Below the pieces are notes generated by a model that did not search any database, was not told where the DNA came from, and saw only the letters and a list, made by a program, of their open reading frames with translations. Of a DNA stretch of 64,000 nucleotides, positions 57,650-64,000 are shown piece by piece (position 1 is the stretch's first letter; each line of letters opens with the position of its first letter). The stretch covers positions 868,001 to 932,000 of the forward strand of contig JAIXMO010000003.1 in NCBI GenBank assembly GCA_025677825.1, given 5' to 3'. The translations under genes and the position numbers were made by a program. The DNA comes from Helicostylum pulchrum. Its lineage: Eukaryota > Mucoromycota > Mucoromycetes > Mucorales > Mucoraceae.

Positions 57650-60600
57650 ATGTCCAATTTGTACCCCAATGGCGACATAAAGCCGGGAAAGCGGCCTTCC
57701 GTTTTACCCGATAACAGAAACCATGAGGCCCTGTCTAGAGAATACGTCTTTCAGCAGCAGCAGCAGCAGCAGTATCGAGCCGTAGCACCTGCTGTACCTC
57801 CTCACGTAGCGGAATCCAGCCCTTATCACCGTGGTGCTACACAAATAAATCGGTCTAAATCTTTATCGAGGCCTGAGCGTCAACGACCTCGTACGGGTAT
57901 GATTCATAGAAACCCTTCGGCTCGACACCAGCAAGCGAAACATATTGTAGATAACCAAAGAAGATCTCGAACGGGACACCGAAACACACAAAACTTGAAC
58001 CAACCTATGTCGAGCAGCTTGCAACAACAGTTGCAGCAACAAAAGCAACAACATTTGAACCAACAACCGACGGGTTCCGAAATAATAGAAGAAGAAAAGG
58101 AAAAGGAACCCAAGGTTTTGACAAGTTGGTGGGCGTGGATTGCATTTCTAAGTACTTGCTGTTTTCCTAGTTATATTATTCGAGTTTGGTTTGGAAAAAC
58201 AAATAAGAATATGCAACAAGCTTGGCGTGAAAAGGTAAAATTATGTATTTATAGTTTGTTTTATATAGAGTCTAAAAAAAATTTTTAATAGTTAACGTTG
58301 TGTTACTTGGTGGGTTTATTATGTGGTGTGTTGGCTTATATTATTTACGGTTTACATATTAATTTATGTCCTAATGATAGAACAAATATTCCGTACGCTG
58401 CAGAGGTAGATGGACAGCGCGTTCGCTTGCAGAGACCAGCAGTATCCGTATTTGGCCAAGTCTACCCGTTTAACACCACGCAGGCATATTTTGGGTCTCA
58501 AAATCTGGACTTATCTGACGCTTTTATGGGAATGGAAATTGGTGGTATTTTTGAAGGTGATACCAAAAATGCTTGTGCTGCTTACCAAACTTTGATGCCT
58601 TTTTGTTCAATTACAAGTCCTACAGGTTTGTTTTTGCTTTTTTTTTTTTTTTACTTGGACTTTTGGACTTAACAATTTTTTTTTAAAAGGTGTTACATTA
58701 TCTCAGAATGGTTCTTGTTTATCCGTTGCAGAATTAAATCAGTGGAGTAAAAGTGACGGATATATTAGTTTTGACTGGGTGGATGTTCGCGCAAGTTTAA
58801 CCGAGATGCAAAAATCCGACGTGGGGTTGATTGTAGACACCATTGTCAACTTGACGACTTATTTTGAAGCCAATCAAAGTATCTTTGGTGCAGAAGTGCA
58901 TAAAGTACTTGAGTCTACGCGCGGTAACGATATGACCTACGCACTGTTGTATACGCCGGAGGGAGAGGACGCAAGAGCTTGTATTACTGCTAGGTACGGC
59001 GCTGGTATCTTGAACCAAGAAACAGGCGGGTGTATTGCAGACAATTTGATCATGACAGTGATGTTTGCGGTGATTATTATTATCATTATTATTCGGTACT
59101 CGATGGCTTGTTTGTTTCAGTGGGTCATTGCGCGTCGTTTGACGAAACCGGGTGGAAGATCAAACTGGTTGGCTTGGCGGTCGATTAAAGGAGGTAATGA
59201 TGATCCTGCTAATCATATACCGGGTCCTTACAACGATTATGGTCCAATGGCTCCTCAAAACTCGGTACCGTCCCTAAGTTCCAATAGTAACAATCGTAGT
59301 GTACAGGGATCTCATCATGGCCTAAGTGGTAATAATGCCGAAGTGGTGGAAACGGAATTGTATACGGTGATGTTGGTCACTTGTTATTCTGAAGGTGAAG
59401 AAGGTCTCAAGATCACAATGGATAGTTTATCAAACACGACGTACTCAAATAAACACAAGATCTTTTTCGTGATTGCAGATGGCTTAATTACTGGTGCTGG
59501 TGAATCCAAGTCCACACCGGAAATTGTGGTGGATATGATGGACTTGACACCTGCAATGGCCAACCCTAAACCAGTTTCTTATTTAGCTGTTGCAGACGGA
59601 GAGAAGCAATTGAATATGGCCAAGGTGTACGCAGGTCATTATAACGGCACAGCGTGTATTACGATTGTTAAATGCGGTACGGAAGAAGAACAAAAAGGAG
59701 CGAAAGCAGGTAATCGAGGAAAAAGAGACTCTCAAGTGATCCTGATGTCGTTCTTTCAGCACGTGTTGTTTAATGATCGATTCTGTGAACTTGATTATGA
59801 AATGTTTTGGAAGATGACTTGGCTTATGGGCGGAGTGACACCAGATAAATTTGAAACGGTGTTGATGGTGGATGCAGATACAGAAGTGTTACCGGATGCG
59901 TTGACGTACATGATTGCAGCCATGGCAAATGATATTACGATTATGGGGCTGTGTGGTGAGACACGAATTGCGAATAAGCGTACGTCGTGGGTGACGGCAA
60001 TTCAAGTGTTTGAGTATTATATCTCGCATCACTATGCCAAGGCGTTTGAGTCCTTGTTTGGTATGGTGACTTGTTTACCGGGGTGCTTTAGTATGTACCG
60101 TATCAAGTCGCCTAAAAATGGAGCTTGGGTGCCCATCTTGGCAAACCCAGACATCATCCTCGAGTATAATGAGAATGTGGTGACTACTTTGCACGAAAAG
60201 AATTTGTTGTTGCTGGGTGAGGATAGGTTCTTGTCGACTTTGATGCTGCGTACGTTTCCTAAACGTCAGATGATGTTTGTGCCTCAGGCTAGGTGTCGTA
60301 CCGTGGTGCCGGATGAGTTTAGCGTGCTGTTGTCGCAGCGTCGTCGTTGGATTAATTCAACAGTGCATAATTTAATGGAGTTGGTGTTGGTTTCGGATCT
60401 CTGTGGTATTGCGTGCTTGTCAATGCAGTTCTCGGTATTTATTGATTTAATTGGCACGTTGGTGTTGCCTGCAGCTATTGTCATGACTGTTTACTTGATT
60501 GTGATTACGGCAACTACGTCCGACCCTCAATGGCAGTCCATTGGTTTACTGTTGGCTATTTTGGTATTGCCTGCTGTTTTGATTGCATTAACTACAATGA

Positions 60601-60988
60601 AGTTTGTTTATATTGGGTGGATGATTGGTATGATTTGTTTTTCTTTTCTTTTTTTAAAAAAAAATACTAACGATACTTTTTTTTAGTTTATATTATTGCT
60701 TTACCTATTTGGAATTTAGTACTTCCACTTTATTCATTCTGGCACTTTGATGATTTCTCTTGGGGAGCTACGCGTGTGGTGGTAGGAGAAACTAAAGGAG
60801 ACTCGCATGGTGATAAGGAAGGTAAATTCGATTCCAAGCGCTTAGTGATGAAGAAGTGGGAAGACTGGGAAGCAGAGCGTACAGGTCAGCGTAGTGGACG
60901 TAATAAGTTTCAATTAAAGTCGCCTCAAAATAGTCCTGCTGCCTTTGATAGTGTTAGAGCTTCTCCTTCTCCTTTTTTCTTCAAATAG
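57650..60988 (+). CDS. Chitin synthase, class IV (Chs3-like) (1052 aa)
   Basis: Exons 57650-58234, 58292-58625, 58690-60627 and 60687-60988. A hydrophilic, Gln-rich N-terminus (poly-Gln near residue 36) is followed by two membrane helices (about 160-215), a large luminal-type domain, and another helix ([20 protein letters not shown]). The family 2 glycosyltransferase core carries VDADTEV (Asp near 701), [11 protein letters not shown] (near 816) and the product-site QRRRW (856). C-terminal helices and SWGATR follow, all features of division 2 Chs3/class IV enzymes. It polymerises GlcNAc from UDP-GlcNAc at the plasma membrane. No myosin head is present, which excludes classes V and VII. The end is a Ser/Pro- and Lys-rich cytosolic tail. 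Confidence 0.93.
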
Positions 60989-61929
60989 ATTTTTTTCATT
61001 TACATCATTTTTCTTTTTCATAATTCAAATAAATTGTACCATATTTAAAAAAAAAAAGATTTTTTATCTGCTCAAAAATAAGAGTAGACAACAATAAGCT
61101 ATATTATTACGTAACTTACCGAATTACATATGAACTGGAGTAACTGTGGGTTAATACGTATCTTCTTTTTTTTACAGAAAAAAAAATAGCTCTTTCTTTT
61201 TTTTAAAAAAAAAAACCAGGTACATCATACCACATCAAATCTTTTTTATCGGTCCCCTCCCCTCCTTTTTATCTCTCTGTATAAAAATATTCCCTATGTG
61301 CCCACACATTGAACGGGAAAAACGAGTTTCCGTACCTTTAAAAAAAAATAACGCCCTTCTTAACTCCTACTGCCATCACGTAATAAAATTAACAGGACCC
61401 TTTCCAAAATGACTTTTAAAAAAAAAAAGTAATCCAAGCCTTTTTAGCTCTAAAAGGTATGTACAGAAAAATATCTTTTTATTTACGTTTAAACTAGAGG
61501 GGGCATATCGATCGCGCTAAGCGATAAAACGAAAAACTCAAAGCGTGTACTTTGACATATTCGTCATGATGTTTTTTAAAAAAGATTAGAATCAGTGTCT
61601 CCTGCCATCACATGTAGCATATGGATCCAATAAAAAAGCTCTCGTATTCCCGATGTACACATGAAAGTCATTTGCATAAAACGTAGAACGGAGAAATAAA
61701 TAAAATAAAAATCCCACTTTACTATCAGGTACCAGTGAACTGTACATTAGTATTTTAAATGAAGTGAGGATAGCCCAATTGGCCATGAAAAAAGAAAAAG
61801 AAAAAATATTTGTTTGTTTTTATCAAAAATGATTTATTTATATGGGAGAGAAAATGTACATGGTATAAATATGAAATGTTTTGTTGTTGTGTTCTTTTTA
61901 AAGAAGCACGGTCCAGGCGAACTCTTAAT
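60989..61929. other. Intergenic, no supported gene
   Basis: A/T runs, one T-run/A-run junction near 61197, and a 64-codon minus-strand ORF at 61592-61786 without recognisable features. Nothing else. Confidence 0.5.
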
Positions 61930-62148
61930 TTAGAGTCCACCACCGCTACGACCAACATCGTTAAGACTAAGACCGTTATTGAGTTTTCTCCATTGCATGT
62001 GTTTGGAAGAGTTGACACCTTCGTTCTTCATGAATTGGCCATGAGCTTGAGAAGGTTCAGAAGTGGAACGAACATATGTGGCATAACCTGCGAAAGAAGT
62101 GACAGGGACGAGGACCATGGAAGCAGCGCGAGTAGAAACAGCGATCAT
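61930..62148 (-). CDS. Small protein (72 aa), probably mitochondrial or membrane, function unknown
   Basis: Single-exon ORF from ATG 62148. The N-terminus (MIAVSTRAASMVLVPVTSFA) is a short hydrophobic, Arg-containing segment like a mitochondrial presequence or single membrane anchor. The rest is polar and compositionally balanced (STSEPSQAHGQFMKNEGVNS, KHMQWRKLNNGLSLNDVGRS) and ends GGGL. The frame is clean, preceded by a T/G-rich leader and followed by a T-rich flank, so expression is plausible. It resembles small uncharacterised fungal proteins I cannot name. Confidence 0.6.
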   Translation of the reverse strand: MIAVSTRAASMVLVPVTSFAGYATYVRSTSEPSQAHGQFMKNEGVNSSKHMQWRKLNNGLSLNDVGRSGGGL

Positions 62149-63309
62149 TTTTTAATAGTAGTAGTTGTTGTTGTTGTTTGTAATAAAGTTGTTTATACTT
62201 CTTGTCAAATTTTAGGGAAAACTCCACTCTATATATACTTTTTTTTATATATTTATTTCGTTGTAATTATCTATGACGTTTTGAAAGTTATCGGAATGAT
62301 TCTTATCTGTGGTCTCAATCTGGCTAGACGTTAAATAAATTAAGGTAGGGCACTAAAGGGGAGGTAGAAATAAAAAAGGTTGTATCAAAACTCAGCCAGT
62401 TAAAAAAAAAACCCTCATAAAAAAAATGTTTTATATGTGTGTCTAATCAAAAAACATAAAACATTAATTTACTTTAAAAGTCCTACCATATCAAAATTAT
62501 TATGCTCGTCATTAGACTTGATTAGCATATATTTCTCTAATCGGAGGACTCTAATCTCTTCCGTTATCGATAATTGTACTTAAAGACTTTATTTGTTAAA
62601 TGGAAAAAATTTGGTCATTGAACAGATTTTTTTTTTACTCTCATAAAGTTGAAACATAGCCTATGCTGGTGTAACAATTTCTCATAGATTTGTTCGACTC
62701 GAAAAAATAGTATTCCGGGAGGAAGTGCAACAATTTTAGATGCCGTTCTCGCCGGGCATCAAAAAGACCTCCCACTATACTTTATACGTCTTTAAAAGGG
62801 ATCGTAAGTTCTTTTTTTATTATGTCACCATTTTTTTTTTGTTACGGGGCAGAAACTTCACATGTGTTTCTTATTGATCTAAAAAATTATCATTTACATA
62901 TCTGTAATATATATCTATCTTGAATCTGTTTTAAGCTTTTTTTATTTTAAAAAGCAGATCTAAAAAAAAGTCACCTTACAGGATTTCAGTATTATCACTA
63001 ATTTGAAGAAATGGTTTGTCCGAAACAATTCGTTGGTATACGAAAGTAACCATTTGACAGTTCAGTTAAAAAGCATGAGTTTTTTTACTTGCAAATCTGT
63101 TAATGAATGAGACATTTCTACACCCAAAGTGAAATAATAAAAACGATAATAATTGTAAATAGATTTTATTTAATTATACAATTAATACAAATATTGATTA
63201 TGCTAACTGTAAGAATGAGATTTTGTAATATGAAAATGCTCAACATTTTGGTTAAGCCAGTAAATAATTATTGAGTCAGTGATTCAATGCAAAAGTGCAG
63301 TACCGCTTT
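62149..63309. other. Intergenic, no gene seen
   Basis: AT-rich. Near 62715-62780 a weak stem (tagt...gggagg / cctccc..acta) encloses gatgcc...ggcatc, so a small imperfect nested hairpin is possible. Confidence 0.45.
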
Positions 63310-63648
63310 CTATCTTGACCAGCTTTCACAAATTGTCGAATTCTTTAATAGTTGGCACCTTTGCTTTTTTAGTTGTAATGCATTGTTTGTAGACTCATCT
63401 TTGATTTGATAACATATCTTCAATATTCGCAACAAAGGGGGCTTCATTTGACTTAACGATAGGGGAATAAGAGAGATTGAGACAACTTCGTTTCTATCTT
63501 CACCTTTGACCTCGGCAACAGAAATTGGGTAATCAAATTTAGAATCTACCAGAAATATCTGGACACGTTCTGCAAAATTATCATGTACTTTAACATTAGA
63601 CCTATATTTAATAATTACGGACACTAAGTTAAGTTTCAAATGATCCAA
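63310..63648 (-). pseudogene. ORF fragment without ATG, unrecognised
   Basis: About 112 codons opening after a stop at 63660, with TTG as the only start-like codon. It includes NFAERVQIFLVDSKFDYPIS, VAEVKGEDRNEVVSISLIPL and SQMKPPLLRILKICYQIKDE. Balanced composition suggests real former coding sequence, perhaps one exon. The AEVKG word recalls a family common in Mucorales accessory regions, but this is only an impression. Confidence 0.35.
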
Positions 63649-63826
63649 GACATGTTGTTAGCTTACCAAACTAAGAACAAATCCTCGTCAGTGTTTTCAA
63701 TCAATAGTCTAATTAGAGAATCAACATATGTATAAGATAGATTGCTTTATTGAGTTAATATATTGATTTTTTTTGCGAGGAACTCGTTCGATCCTGTATA
63801 ATATAATATCAAACTAGCTGCTTACA

Positions 63827-64000
63827 CCGACCAGCCCTTTGGGGACCGTCTGGGAGGGCTGCTACTGCCGGCCTTTTTTTTTTTTAGTTGTATTGCTATA
63901 TAACATTATATGGAGAATCTCTTAGTACACGTTCTATTTACGCGCTCAGAAAATAGAGTGCGGTATATTACTTTTTACTTGTCTTTATAAAGGGTTTTTT
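63827..64000 (-). repeat. Interspersed repeat, copy B (cut by window end)
   Basis: Inverted relative to 7945-8146 and similar along its length, including the intron. On the minus strand the coding part reads PAVAALPDGPQRAGRCKQLV then stops, so this copy is frame-truncated relative to copy A. Confidence 0.75.

Overview
This window looks like a nuclear chromosome segment from a Mucoromycota fungus, most likely Mucorales. It is AT-rich, with many long A and T runs. The genes carry short introns of about 50-80 nt with GTAAGT-like donors, and the proteins are typically fungal: a class IV-type chitin synthase, the DASH subunit Duo1, a hybrid histidine kinase with a protein-kinase-like head, Rrg9, an Nhp6-type HMG protein, and a membrane-anchored starch-synthase-like glycosyltransferase. 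The species is not claimed. Exon boundaries were worked out by hand from splice signals and reading-frame continuity. Each multi-exon model reported as intact sums to a multiple of three.

Layout. At 33-6246 there are two minus-strand genes, an IBtk-like ankyrin/RCC1/BTB protein and a four-CBS SNF4-like protein, separated by a decayed gene. At 6.3-14.4 kb lies an 8-kb gene desert filled with decayed, intron-bearing gene fragments and T-run/A-run palindromes. At 14.4-24.8 kb are a glycosyltransferase (+), a bZIP factor (-), a secreted multicopper oxidase (+), a decayed FAR1/MULE-like fragment and an APC-family amino acid permease (-). At 25.8-27.3 kb two 5'-truncated gene fragments diverge from one point. 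At 27.8-37.8 kb are Duo1, an 8.2-kb hybrid histidine kinase gene of 12 exons, and a four-TM membrane protein, all minus. At 38.2-39.0 kb is a CoA-type Nudix hydrolase. At 39.9-45.4 kb is a second decayed zone, including an F-box gene broken by a 13-bp duplication. At 45.7-50.6 kb are a lactate permease and a conserved coiled-coil protein. At 50.6-54.2 kb is another gene-poor zone. At 54.2-62.1 kb are Rrg9 with an amplified repeat tail, Nhp6-like HMG, the chitin synthase and a 72-residue conserved-looking protein. The window ends in a copy of a repeat also present, inverted, near 8 kb.

The intact genes are ordinary single-copy housekeeping, signalling, transport and cell-wall genes with no operon-like organisation. 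Points that merit a second look are: the repeat/gene family shared by 7.8-8.2 kb, 44.3 kb and 63.8 kb (seen only as fragments here), the head-to-head truncated fragments at 26.7 kb, the recent-looking F-box lesion, two perfect hairpins, the bacterial-type lactate permease, and the kinase-like head of the giant histidine kinase, which lacks catalytic residues. No convincing tRNA, rRNA, CRISPR or intact transposon was seen.
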